A DNA stretch of 64,000 nt from Acanthaster planci. Taxonomy: Eukaryota > Echinodermata > Asteroidea > Valvatida > Acanthasteridae. Shown piece after piece: positions 10,771 to 21,890 of the stretch. The DNA lies in contig NW_019091430.1 in the NCBI RefSeq assembly GCF_001949145.1, forward strand, positions 101,869-165,868. The letters are read 5' to 3'. Under the pieces are notes generated by a model. That model was not told the DNA's origin. It did no database searches and was given only the letters and a program-made list of their open reading frames with translations. Numbering within the stretch: the first letter of the stretch is position 1; the number at the start of each line of letters is the position of its first letter. Both the position numbers and the translations under genes were made by a program.

Positions 10771-12769
10771 CTTCATACGGTACGTGCACTTTAAAGCACA
10801 GTGAAATGGTGTCGACTTACGCAGAGAGTTTCCCTGTGACTGGGGCTACTGCCATAACTGTCTGGTTTTGTGGTAAGGCCTGTGTGCCAATGAAAAGTCC
10901 CACGCACTCAACATTGAGAGTAACAATGTTCCACATTGCTAGTCTCCAATGTTTAGCACCACTCAGGAATGTATTTGCCGGCTGCAGACATGCCAAATAT
11001 TTTGTAGTAACTGCTTGAAGTTATTGACAACAGTAGGCTACCCAGTGATTAATAGCCTTGGTTATTGGCAAAAGTCAAGCCAGAAAAGTTAAGTTGCACA
11101 ATTTAACATCAAAAGCAGATAAAAAACACATAACACAGCTCAGCAAGAATTCAATAGCACACATAAAGTCATTTGGATGAAGGATGGGTCACCAGAATGC
11201 GGGTATTTTAGCGATTAAAAACTCACCAGCACCAGAACTAGAAACGAAAACTGGCAACCTACTACAGCGCCCTCATCATTCATTTTGAAGAACTGTTCTA
11301 ACGAGTGTCGCTCTACAGACGACCTGCCACCACAGGTTAAAATGGTGCAGAAGTCAACAAGTCAAAGACTTCAAGTTCTCACAGCCCGCGTGCGGTAGAG
11401 TTGTCTTCCAAAATCTCGCTTGCGGTGTGTGTATCTCTCTCGCTGTTTTCCCGATTTCTATAGTCTACAATTCTTCCAGAGATTTCTCTCATTACGTAAG
11501 CTTCTTAAAATACACTTTTTAGCATTACGTACTCTGACAAGAAACTTCCGAAAAATACACTACAAATATAGAAATATCGTCAGCCTTCCCGCACGTACGA
11601 CGAGAATGTTCATGACTTCTCCCTCACTATGGCCTGGGATCAAACGCGGGTCACACACTGAATCGTGTGCGGTACCATTACAGAATTTGCCACATGTACA
11701 GAGACCGTGCGTGTAAACAGGGCATGTTTTTATCTTTGGTCAAATTTAGACCGAGTGTGCGACCCATAAATTCCAGTATTTCCATACAACGTAGGGCATC
11801 GCAATAGATATGAGATTTTGTGCATCACTAATTATGCTCTTAGTCTTGATGTGTTTTTTTTTCATTTAGGAACCATCAAATAACAATGATAACAAAAGTA
11901 CTCGAAAGCTATGTAGCCAAGCACAGACATTGGGGAGGATTGTCAAGATAGGCACTCAACAGCCTCGCTTAGCTGCATGTAGGTAAACAGTGCTCGTTGG
12001 TAAGTGCGATCGGTGTAAAAAGTGCACTCGTGAAACAGGGGGAAACATCTGCTACTACTACAAAATATGCACAATTGGGTAAAAAAGGGTACTGTTGAAG
12101 AAGAACGACACTTTACCAGGGGTAAGTGATTAAATCCCTCTCTACGCCCGGATACTTTGCTACTGGAAAGCTAGTAATGGATAAAAGCCTAATGTTGTGA
12201 AGGCTAGTTTCTGATTTTCTAGAAAACAATGACAATATATGCTAAGTGTTGAGCAGAGCTTCTGGAACCCTCGCGCAGTCCGCCTGTGGAGAGTTTACGT
12301 GGGGCTGAGTGCCCTATTGCATTTTTTGGAAGAATGATTCCTAACTTGAACATTCATGTCAGAATTTCGCCCTTTCTATTCCTCAAGTAATACTTTGGAT
12401 CACTGAATTGCACTGGTCTTCATGTATCTAAGATTTTTGGAAGTGAGAGGTCAGTTTGGCAGGATACTTCTCTTAAAGTCAAGTAATTTTTCAGTTTCTA
12501 TAAATTAATATGGTAGCTTACAAAGGCCTTTCATGTTCTTGGTAAAGGCTGATATCCTTTTCATTTGATATTCACCTGCTTGGCAAGTTGTGGAGGTTAC
12601 TTCACTTTCAGCCTCTACATACAGGATGAAACAGAACAGGATGTTTGGGCGACAATAAACAGAGACTGAACCTTCCCGTTTTCATGCATGACCCTGATTG
12701 AGCCAGTAAACGCGCTCATACCGTGATGTATGGCGACATATTTTTGAACTGTGCTAAACAATGTACTAG
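10771..12769. other. Intergenic, no gene recognised
   Basis: About 2 kb without a convincing exon. The first few hundred bases may be the 5' UTR of the adjacent LINE. A short ORF at 11420-11716 has no family signature. Confidence 0.45.
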
Positions 12770-15252
12770 CGGGTAGCAACAAAGTAAATGGAAGTAAGAA
12801 ATAATATTTTTCCAACTACACCACAGTCTCTGGATTTGGACAAGTTTCAGACTGATGATGCTGAAGAGACCAACTTCGTGCAGGAAGTTGCCCAGTGAAG
12901 TGTAAAAAAATAGGAAGCAGACACCATGTCAACTCGTGCCTTCTTTTGGGAATATTTCAGTTATTAGCCATTCGAGTTTAATGGGAGTAAAGTCCGCTGG
13001 GTTGAACGTTCTACTCAGCGTTCTAAGGATAGGAACGATGTATCGAGGCTAATGTAAGTGGAACGCACCGTTTTGTTCCCCTTTTCAACCGTCAAAGTGA
13101 GACATTGGCACAAAAGTCCACACCAGTGTAGTTTGACTGACATAATTGGATTAGATTAGAAATGTACTGCCCGCATCATAAAACACAGAAATTATTCTAT
13201 TGGCATAATGAAGAATAGACAAAATACATATGGGCAATACAAAAGATTATCCAGCAAAAACGTACACAAATTAAAAGACGAAAATACGCTTGATATCCAA
13301 GACATAAAACTGATCTTACAGTGGGCTCGAGTGTACATTTATAACAATCGTTTTAAGCGGCAGCTGGCACATCATCTGAATTTTTTTATTACATTTACCA
13401 ACAGTGTTGTGCGGTTTTAAAAAGGTGTAATAGTCGGCAGTGTGCCGGAGGACGTCTTGCCCGGCCCGTGTTTAAATGAGGAATTTGTGGAAAAGTATGC
13501 GGGGGAACACACTTTGTAGATGACAGCCTAATGATGCCCACAAATCTCAACCTTAATTCTGTCGGAAGCAACCGTTGAAGTTTTTAAATTTACCTTGTCA
13601 CTGCTGTGGACATTTGAGTTTTTCCAATTAAAATTGATTTGTTGAGGTACTTTTAGTATGAATTAACTAATTGTTATGAAGACCTTTATACATGTCGATG
13701 TGACTATTGTGGCTTTGTTTAGCAAATAAATAATGGAGGATTTATCTATGCTTAAGGAATTCCGCTGTATTGATGTTTTGGTAGTGAAATCGTGAGAGTG
13801 ATACCTGGGCAGAGATGTCATGTGAACTCTAAACTCAATGGAACCACACACTTGAAAACAGATTGCCATAGAAATCTGGGACAACAAAACAAATCATGAA
13901 GTTTTTGCCTGGAAGATTTGTGAATTTATAAAGACATGCATATTCAAAAGGCCAATAGAGAGATGTTGTAACCGATCAGAAACTATTCACCATGGCCGCG
14001 GCCATGGTGCGCGCCGACGCCAAAAGAAGTACTTCATTGAAGAGTAAGTCAAGTTCAAGTGCAAAGCCACTCTCCCGGTCCCCTAAATGGCTTGGCGTAG
14101 TGATGTATGTGATACCACGGGGTAGAGTGCAAATGTGTCTCCTATCCAGGAATGTACTGTGAAGGTGTTTGTTTTTTAATCCCGTTCATTGCTTTCAGGG
14201 AATATCATTCTTATTGGTTTTCAATATCATCATTTCTGCTAATAACAGTACTTAAATGGGGCTGAATACATTTCTCAAATTAGGTTTGCCTTACGCGTGA
14301 AAAGATGAAATAAATACTCAAGAAATAAGTTCTTTATCTTGTATTTTTAGCTGTATCATATAATTTAAACTGAATGCTCTCCCTACCATTCATCGTCCGG
14401 GATTTAATAATATTCATTAGTTTTATTTTCATGCGGGCCAAGTAAAATTGTGGCCTGGCCGATACTTGTATGTGGTCAGGCCTATAAAGCGGGGCCCTAA
14501 TTTGTAGGCTCTACGTTTGTTACATCGAATTGTTTGTCATTCAGTCTCGATATTCGCTGGACGTTGCTTCAGAATGATCCCATGAATGCATCCTCCTCGA
14601 AAAAATCAGGGTTAAAATGAATATGCACGTTTGGGATTGTCGTATCGCGTTAGTGTACTCAGGCACTGTGACAGCATAGAACTTGAGAGTTTCTTCTTCA
14701 GGTCTTTGGTGACAATGATTTGTAGACGATGGGATTGGCAGTGGCACGCTGTCAGCGAAGTGATAACGGGAGATCGTTTGCATACAGCGTAGGCACTTTG
14801 GTGTGGACATGGATATTCACCATTCATGCCAACCACGGTAAGGGTCACGGGCTTGCACGAAAAAGCATGAATAAAAAATGCAGGACTCGAACACCAGGGA
14901 ATTGGTCGCAAATGTTCGTTACAATCCCTGTTGACCAATCAAACAGGAAGATCGCGTATCGTGAACGTTCAGCAAATTCCCGAAGACCAATCAAGCTGGA
15001 AAGCGGTACTACGTCACCACCACCAAGCGAAAACAGAGAACAGTTGGGGAATCAACGCACACCGCTCTGGACCAATTAGGTAGGAGCGCGCCGCCGGTAC
15101 TCGGCTCCATTGCAGGAAGATCCGTACCGGGACCACCGCACAAACGCCCAATAGCAAAGACCGTTCTCTTCGGCCACAGGAACGACCAATGGACAAATGC
15201 GACACAGGCACGGTTTGACGGGGCAAAACTCATTGCAACATGGCGGCGGTCA
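12770..15252 (+). repeat. Repeat L, inverted partner of repeat R (49066-52008)
   Basis: Long collinear similarity to the reverse complement of 49066-52008. Anchors are CACCACAGTCTCTGG, the block around 13880-13980 (rc at ~50650-50770), the hydrophobic-looking ORF block 14612-14938 (rc at 49465-49640) and the CCAAT-rich end ~14900-15252 (rc at 49066-49450). No transposase is recognised in either copy, and no long ORF is conserved intact. It is most simply two inverted copies of one unclassified repeat or element about 2.5-2.9 kb long. Confidence 0.75.
13988..14009. repeat. Perfect 22-bp palindrome in repeat L
   Basis: CACCATGGCCGCGGCCATGGTG is its own reverse complement. The equivalent place in repeat R (~50660) reads GGTCATGGTAAATAG and lacks about 17 of these bases, so the palindrome is specific to copy L. 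Confidence 0.8.
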
Positions 15253-15290
15253 AAACTTTCCACGCGCCAGTACCCCGGCCAATCGCCCCG
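14901..15290. promoter_or_regulatory. CCAAT-box array, CpG-rich promoter-like region
   Basis: CCAAT occurs on the plus strand at 14935, 14987, 15072, 15148, 15186 and 15279, and as ATTGG at 14901: seven sites in under 400 bp. The stretch is CpG-rich and ends at AACATGGCGGCGG (~15237-15249), a YY1-like start-site motif. Four of the boxes are kept in the inverted copy R (ATTGG at 49129, 49167, 49249 and 49437). It looks like an RNA polymerase II promoter carried by the repeat, or by a gene captured in it. No downstream coding exon could be identified. Confidence 0.5.
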
Positions 15291-15363
15291 CACAAAACGC
15301 GCCCGCGAGGCCAGGATGCCGCTCCCAACATGGCGCGGGTCAAATCATTCGCGGGTGCGCCGC

Positions 15364-15404
15364 CACTGATCTCTGCTATACTGTCAGTATAGTAGAGATC
15401 AGTG
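15364..15404. repeat. 41-bp near-perfect hairpin
   Basis: Two 20-base arms, CACTGATCTCTGCTATACTG and its complement, differ at one base and are separated by a single T. It sits in CpG-rich DNA just beyond repeat L. It may be a transposon footprint or an assembly fold-back. Confidence 0.75.
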
Positions 15405-16069
15405 TGCGTCGCCAATTCCGCCGGCAACCGCAGGAAGATGGACCGGGCACCAGTAGGTGCAGAATCAATTGCCATAGGCAACAGTGATAAATATCTCCAC
15501 TTCAACAAATCAGGAAAAATACTCACAAGTTTCACAGGTGTTCAAGACAAATTAAAGTTCACTTCCTCATCTTTCATTTTCCTTTCAATTTTCAGTGGCT
15601 TAACCGATGACTTTTGAAGATATTTTTTTCCAGAGAAATCTCCACTAAAATCAGTCAGGAGGCCCATCGCCGTTTTGGAAATCGATGCCTGCACTCCATG
15701 ACAAATAGAGCAATTTGGAGGGCCCCGTTTGGTCCGATACTTTCAGAAATACAAGCTGACAGTCCTGCCCCTGCATTTTATCCACCTTTTTAACAAACCG
15801 CCCAGTCTAAGTGCCAGGAAAGGCTCTAATAGCTGGGAATTTGACAGCCTACAAATCGTGATCTGGTCCGCGCAGGCAATACCTATTTTAATACTGGCCT
15901 GCAACCATAGATGTACCATGGGTCCCACGTGGTGGAAAAGTTTGACTGATGCAGTTTCGCATGCAAATGTGAAAAGGACGTTTGCACATAGAGCTTTCAA
16001 ATGAGACTAGAGACAGAATTGTATTGAACGTCGCGTAATCAATACTATGGTCCCGAAAATGACAATTCA
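15405..16069. other. Intergenic; short shared repeat at 15838-15905
   Basis: No gene is recognised. The segment TTTGACAGCCTACAAATCGT and what follows (to ~15905) recurs, diverged, at 42381-42450, marking a small dispersed repeat. Confidence 0.5.
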
Positions 16070-18800
16070 ACCATAGAGCTACTTCAACACGAAGCCACAA
16101 CCGGGATCAGGGTCAGGTATGCGGAACAAACGTTGCAGGAGCACAGATTATGTGTTCCGATAAGGGTTCTCCGAGGCTGAACACTCCATTCAGCAAGGTG
16201 GAACAACTTGACCTTATCAAGCGCATTCCTGACATTCCACATGGCGAACTCAGGTCACTGTAACTGGGCAACATAGAGTAAGAGTGACGCTATGGTGTAC
16301 AACCTCTGACCCTGTACATGTAGGCCATTCATCAGAACACGCACAAACAACAACCTAGCCATTAACGAAGGTTATCACTTCTATGTCATTATTACGTCAC
16401 TAGACTACACAGCTGGATGATTATACACGTTTACGAGCTTTATTGTAAGACAGTTTCGTTTTCTTATTTCTCTTTATTAGAAGAGTACACTCGCAGATGA
16501 GAAGCATTGCCAAAACGGAAGTCGCATACAGATGAGTAGAAAATTTCAAGAAAAATGTTTACTGTAGAGTGTGTAGTTCTTAATCAATTGAAGCATTGTG
16601 ACCACATTTTGTTTACATTTCAGCGCCATAAAAGTGCGAAGAATGTGAATCGTGAAAGGGTTTGAAACTCACAAAATTTCCAAAAAGCGATGCGTGTAGG
16701 ATTTGTTTGAAATCAAGAGAATGGACTTATGCGATTTTAGTGCCATCATATAAGACCGTTGTTTAAAACTTCTAATAATGGTGAAAAGAGAAATGAGTCA
16801 GTGCCTGTAAGAAAGTTAGTCATTTTTATCTCATCCACGGACGTCATTTAACTGTATCAATCCCATATAAAATGATTAGTGTAATATTCTACATTAAATG
16901 TAAACAGAGAACGTGTCAATAAATGTAATTTATATCTCAAGTGCATGATATTGTTACAAAGCAAAAGACAACCTTTGACAACTGGAGAAAAAATGGCAAC
17001 AGATTGGCGAACTATGTGGCGTCAATTTGTACAGCGAATCCTCGATCGGCCAGAAACTCTCTGAAAACGGCTCTCTGAACCACTAAAAGCGCATTGGTAG
17101 CAAGACATGATCAAGGACCAGAACTAGAATACCCTCATTTCCATGCAATGAGAAAATACTGAGACAAGATTCGATGTTTTGATGAACAAAACAAGATGGG
17201 TGAATCAGCCATAGAGACAATACATTAAGTTTAATATTCAGATTCGTATATATGGATAGCTCTCACTATAATCGTCACTGACACTGAAGACGTCAGGTCC
17301 CGGACCAGAGTCAATGTTAATGTCTTGCTGCAAACTGTTATGGGACCCCACAGGAATGTCGTTTATTTCGTAGGCGGCAGATTTAGCAGAACCCTCCAGA
17401 TCACTGTCACCTGAAATTGAAGGAGAGGGAACGCCAACACCACCTCGAGCGTAGTAACCGTCGTAGGGGAAGGAGGAACTAATATAGGTCCTCCGCACAT
17501 AGGATCGCTCATGATACGGTATTGGATCAGAGGAGGAAAAGTGTGATGAATCGGATATTAATACTGGATACTCGTCTGGCAAGGAGTCGCTGATGGTCCC
17601 ATCTCTGTCTGGTTTTGGGGACAACGACATGAGGACCGTTCCCTCGCCGTCCACAGCCACCAGGTCAGGAGTCTGAGTCACGGGGTTCTTGGGAGCCGGC
17701 CAGAGTCCACCGTTGTCGATCTTAATCGGTGGGTTGGGGTAGGGCCCTCTCTGAGGGGAGTTAGGACCACTGTGTAGCGGCTCCTTGGGGACTGCATGGG
17801 TAAGGGCTGCTTTATCAGTACTGTGTTGTTGCGCCTGCAGCACGATAGTAATAGCACCCAGCGTGCCGGCCACTAGGATCAGCGTCGTCAGGACAACAGT
17901 ACATGCGCAAATCTTGGCCCGTTTGACTTGCCAACGACTGTAATTGTTTTCAACCTAAGACAAGAATGGTAAGAACAACGACATTTCAGAGTCATACATG
18001 TATTCCATTTATGTCAGAAATCATAAAAATATAACGGTGATAACGAACTTCAAATCTCATTTCATTCTGTAACATGAAATTTTATGACTTTAGTAATAAT
18101 CCAACAAAAGAGTCACTATCACTCCTCTCCAAACAACCAACGAAAATGAAGCTAGGTACGAGCTATTTAATTCTGAAATTAGAGCTTCTTCAAAAACAAC
18201 TTTTTGCTATTTTGACTCCACATGAATTCAGCCATACCTGTTGGTCTGTGACATCTGCCATATAAAGAACAGCTGAGTCCATTTTCTTCTGAAGTGGTGG
18301 TTTCTCTGGCGGTATAGCAACCATTGCTGGCATTGTGTTGTTGGGGAGTTTGGTGTTTGTTTTACCACTTCTACGGTCACTGTCCAAACACTCACCAAGT
18401 GAAGCTGAAAAACCTTAAATTGGGCAGATTGTATAATCTCTTACGTTCATGCCCTGGCACCTTCCATCCACAGAGTTCTCGTGACGACTTAAACTGGCGG
18501 AGATTAAAGTATCACGTCACTGCGGCCGAACTGTGTAAGAAAAACACTTTCGATATATCTTTGTTAAGTTAACCATATGTGTGTAATCGCCGACCAAACA
18601 GCCCACACATTTCCCGAGCGTGTACATATGTGCGCGTATATACTCAGTTGTGCCATCCGACACCAGCTGACCACACTTCCTACCACTCACTGGTTGGTAC
18701 GTACGTACTCTATCTGCTTATTCTATCTAGCCTGAACTTGCATCCGCTGCGTGCATCCGTCCGTTCATCCGGAGCTGAGTTCTTGGCATGAGGTCAGATT
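16070..18800. repeat. Segmental duplication block A
   Basis: Collinear with 26790-30800 (block B), about 11 kb away in the same orientation. Similarity is near-identical from 16440 to 17240 (3' flank), high through the coding exons and looser upstream of the gene. Differences are indels: block B has an inserted repeat at ~26880-27268, two insertions in the intron and 120-bp coding repeats. Confidence 0.85.
17238..18404 (-). CDS. Orphan single-pass membrane protein, copy A (partial)
   Basis: Two minus-strand exons: 18238-18404 (55 codons plus 2 bases) and 17238-17954 (ending in a stop), joined in phase with a CAG|GTATGG donor and TTGTCTTAG acceptor. They encode at least 293 residues. The N-terminal part (SLGECLDSDRR, PPEKPPLQKKM, LYMADVTDQQ) is hydrophilic, then comes one membrane segment (ICACTVVLTTLILVAGTLGA), then a Cys-free region of ~200 residues rich in Ser, Pro and Asp (PKNPVTQTPDLVAVDGEGTV; SFPYDGYYARGGVGVPSPS). 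Short basic residues before the helix (RWQVKRAK) favour cytosolic N terminus and extracellular C terminus (type II). The exon starts with a good acceptor, so at least one upstream exon is expected but was not found. If that exon is non-coding, the first usable ATG in the exon would start MPAMVAIPPEK. I do not recognise the family. Copy B is its duplicate. Confidence 0.65.
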
Positions 18801-20649
18801 ATTTCACATGATTTATTCTGATAAGAAAATTTCCAATTCTGCTCTCACATCTCAAAGCGTCAGTTTTCATCTGCCTGAAAAAATCCAGCGCTTCACCGAA
18901 AAAGCATTCAATTTGTAATTATGGTTACAGCGGCAAGAACTGTTCGTCACACACAATAAAATACTAATAATAGAATAAATATATGTACAATAATAAGTAG
19001 ATTAAATAAAGAAAAACAACTATGCATAAAATTAAAATACCAAGACCATATTTAGCTACACAATACAAAATAAAAAATTTCTGGGAAGAGCAGGGGTGAC
19101 GTAAAACACTTGTAAAAACTTATTTCCATTGCGATACCAACTTCTAACTATTTGAACAAATTCCACAAATGAGCATAACATCCGACCCCTGGTTCGGGAT
19201 GTTTGAACAACTACTAGCTGAGCAGGTGCTACAACGATTACGTTTTTCCTCGTACCAGATCTTTTCCTTTCTCCATGATCTAAATATGCTACGAATAAAT
19301 TTCGTCAAATGTGCGTGGTTGCTGACGACCGAAAAATAATGCGTACAACATTCTCAATTTCCTGGGAGTTTATGTTTTTAAAGAAATAATACCATCACAG
19401 TACATGTGTAACAAGGAATAAAAATAGACAGCGCTACAAACACTGTTAGCGGGTGAATGTTGGAAATTAATTTAAATGGCCAAATTTAAGGTATATGATC
19501 AGATTTCTGTAAAATGTATTTCTCTAAATTTCCTAATCCTACTGGTATCATCTCTCATATCGCACAAATCCCCTTTGATATAAATGATAACTTGGTTTTT
19601 GGACTCAGAGCTCTTCATCCCTCATAGCAAGTTGTGAAACAAAGTTAGTTTTGTGAAAGGAAATACGTCACAGTTTTGGAGGCGTAAAGCAAGCATGTCT
19701 TGCAAAAGATTAATTTTCTAAGGCTGCATCCGAATCTGTTGTCAAGAGCTAGGTCTAGGTTTTTTTTTTGTTGGAAATACGTGGAGACGTACAGACAACA
19801 GACCTAACCCATGGAGGTAGCACCTTAGTTCTGAAGCCCGTGGCCGTGCATCGCAAGTGTTCACCCGCGTATTGCTAAACGTCAAAACTGTGTGCTCATA
19901 CTGCTCAACTCTGCATTTATCACTTCAAAGTGCCCCAGTAGGATAAGGTTGGTGAGGGAATTACGAGTATAATGTAATTCTAGAGACCGAACCAATTCCA
20001 ACTTTGCAAATATTTTGAATCGGAGACAGGGATTGTTTCGTGTTCGTGACTCAACTAAAAAAAGGTACACACGTCTATGTTGTGTAGCAATGTGTGGCGA
20101 GTGGTGTACTCGTGGCTTCTGGTTGGATTTTCAAGGAATGACATAAGCACACATTTTCAAACTGCATGTAAGCCCTCAATGAGATTTTAATTCACGATGT
20201 GAGTGATTTGGTGAACAGCATGGCCCGGCCTATGGCAAGGTGGCACAGACAGGAAAGTCAAAGGGGCCAAATTGTTGGCCTAACTATCAAGGAAGCGTTA
20301 GGAGACTTAACACACTATTTTAATAACTCTCAACAGTCCCTTGTGCAAGAGAATGAGCGCATTGCATGCTTGCCTACACCTCCCCAGTAAAACAGGACGC
20401 CGACGTTTCTTTCCGCTTCAAAGGCACAGCGGTGTAGCTAAAGATGGGGGGGGGGGGCAAGCGGGGGCTTCATGCTAAAGGGGGCGCTGACTGGATGTTG
20501 TACATATACATGTGCATAATCGTGATCACATCAGGATATGCAAGTGGGGGGCGACTGGGGGAGACGTTTTTTCATGGGGGCGTGCACCCCTCCCCTCACG
20601 TCCCACGCCCCTCCCAGCCACGCAGCTGCTAGGGCACTAAGAAACAGTA
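18405..20649. other. Upstream of gene A, then unannotated
   Basis: 18405-18720 is still similar to the region upstream of gene B (30216-30510), including GTGCCATCCGACACCAGCTG. It probably contains the promoter or a non-coding first exon of the gene. 18800-20400 is A+T-rich with nothing recognised. A 63-codon ORF at 20199-20390 has no family signature. 20440-20640 contains G-runs of the kind often found at repeat edges. Confidence 0.45.
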
Positions 20650-20650
20650 C

Positions 20651-21124
20651 AACTTTAACACATCGATCTTGCAGAAACTGGAAAAGATCGAGTCGCATCT
20701 GAATGAGCAGAACGAGGAATTCGCCATACCGCTGGTTAAAGAGGCCATAACCCAACTGAACAAGCGAAAAAAGCTGATTCGTTTAGCTGACAAATCTGAT
20801 GCAGGGTGTAAGGCAGTTGATGGATATGTCAGTGACGAGCTTGCCATTGATTCCGAAGATGAAAAGCGCATAAGCAAAGCACAAGCCCGAGCTTCCTCCA
20901 AGAAGAGACAAGAGAAGATACAACGGAATCAAGCAGCCAAAAGATTGCGCGCTACCACATCAAGGCAAGATGATCAACCTGCCCCTAGCTCTGGAATTGA
21001 TCTTTTTCGTGGCTGTCTCTCAGCGAATAGATGCGCGCCTGGGCATCAACGCTGTCGACTCGCAGTTCAGCCATGACAAACAATTTGCAAAGCCCACCCA
21101 TCTCTGTTTCGCATGCGGTAGACC
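20651..21124 (+). pseudogene. Ngaro-like gag with zinc-knuckle remnant
   Basis: A frame open to ~21076 reads LEKIESHLNEQNEEFAIPLV, then KLIRLADKSDAGCKAVDGYV, SDELAIDSEDEKRISKAQAR and a basic, coiled-coil-like stretch. Such proteins precede RT in Ngaro-like elements of marine invertebrates. In another frame at ~21085-21124, KPTHLCFACGRPAPSL and a stop follow: the first half of a CxxC zinc knuckle, cut off. It starts directly after a splice-acceptor-like CTTGCAG. Confidence 0.7.
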
Positions 21125-21429
21125 AGCGCCTTCCCTGTAAAGACAACAGGTCAACAATAGTCTGCAGTGATCCACTGAGGTATCAAGACATATTGAAAAC
21201 ATGCAAGACCATTTTACCATTGATAACGGGTACGAACTAAGCATAAACAAGCGATTATTTTGAGTATGAGCAAGGCTTAGCGCTACCACTTGCACTTGTT
21301 AAAGGTAGATTAAGACAGACCTAATCATTTTGGAGTCCACTAACGCATGTCCTTATATTTTGGACATCATTCAGCATGGGCACAAACTTCCCCTCATAGA
21401 AGTGACTTCACCTAGGTACATGCAGAATA

Positions 21430-21890
21430 ACAAATCAGCACTCATTAAAAAGCTATTGCTGAGTTGTTAGCCAAGGAATTAATTTTGAGAGCAGCAATCA
21501 ACCCGATATTGTCAATTCCTTATCTGTTTCCGTCAATAGTTCTGGCAAGAAGCGTTTAATTTTGGATCTTAGATACGTCAGTAAATTCCTTTGGAAAGAA
21601 AAGTTAAATTCGAAGATTGGAACGAAGCTGTTGCATATTTGCAAAAGGGGATTTCATGTTTTCTTTGACCTTAAATCCGGGTACCGCCATACTGACTTCT
21701 TTCCTGATCATACAAAATTCTTGAGTTTTTCTTGGAAAATGGGTTGTTCAGTTAAATTCTTCTCATTTGCAGCATTATCTTTTGGGCTGTCTGCGGTCAT
21801 TAGTGTTTACTGAATGTCTGAAAAATCTCTTACAGCACTGAAGATACAAGAGAATCTTCATTGTTGTATTTCTCGATAATGGATGGGTAG
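21430..21890 (+). pseudogene. Ngaro-like reverse transcriptase fragment
   Basis: NSSGKKRLILDLRYVSKFLW, then KGDFMFS-like and FFDLKSGYRHTDFFPDHTKF, then FLSFSWKMG and LSFGLSA match the fingers/palm of Ngaro-type RT. A later frame shows IVVFLDNGW where the catalytic [F/Y]xDD box of these RTs (FLDDG) would be, with the second Asp replaced by Asn. At least two frameshifts are present. Confidence 0.75.

Noticed and set aside
14612-14938. 108-codon ORF in repeat L (and counterpart frames in R).
   Set aside because: Frame is not preserved between L and R and no domain is visible; treated as chance within the repeat.
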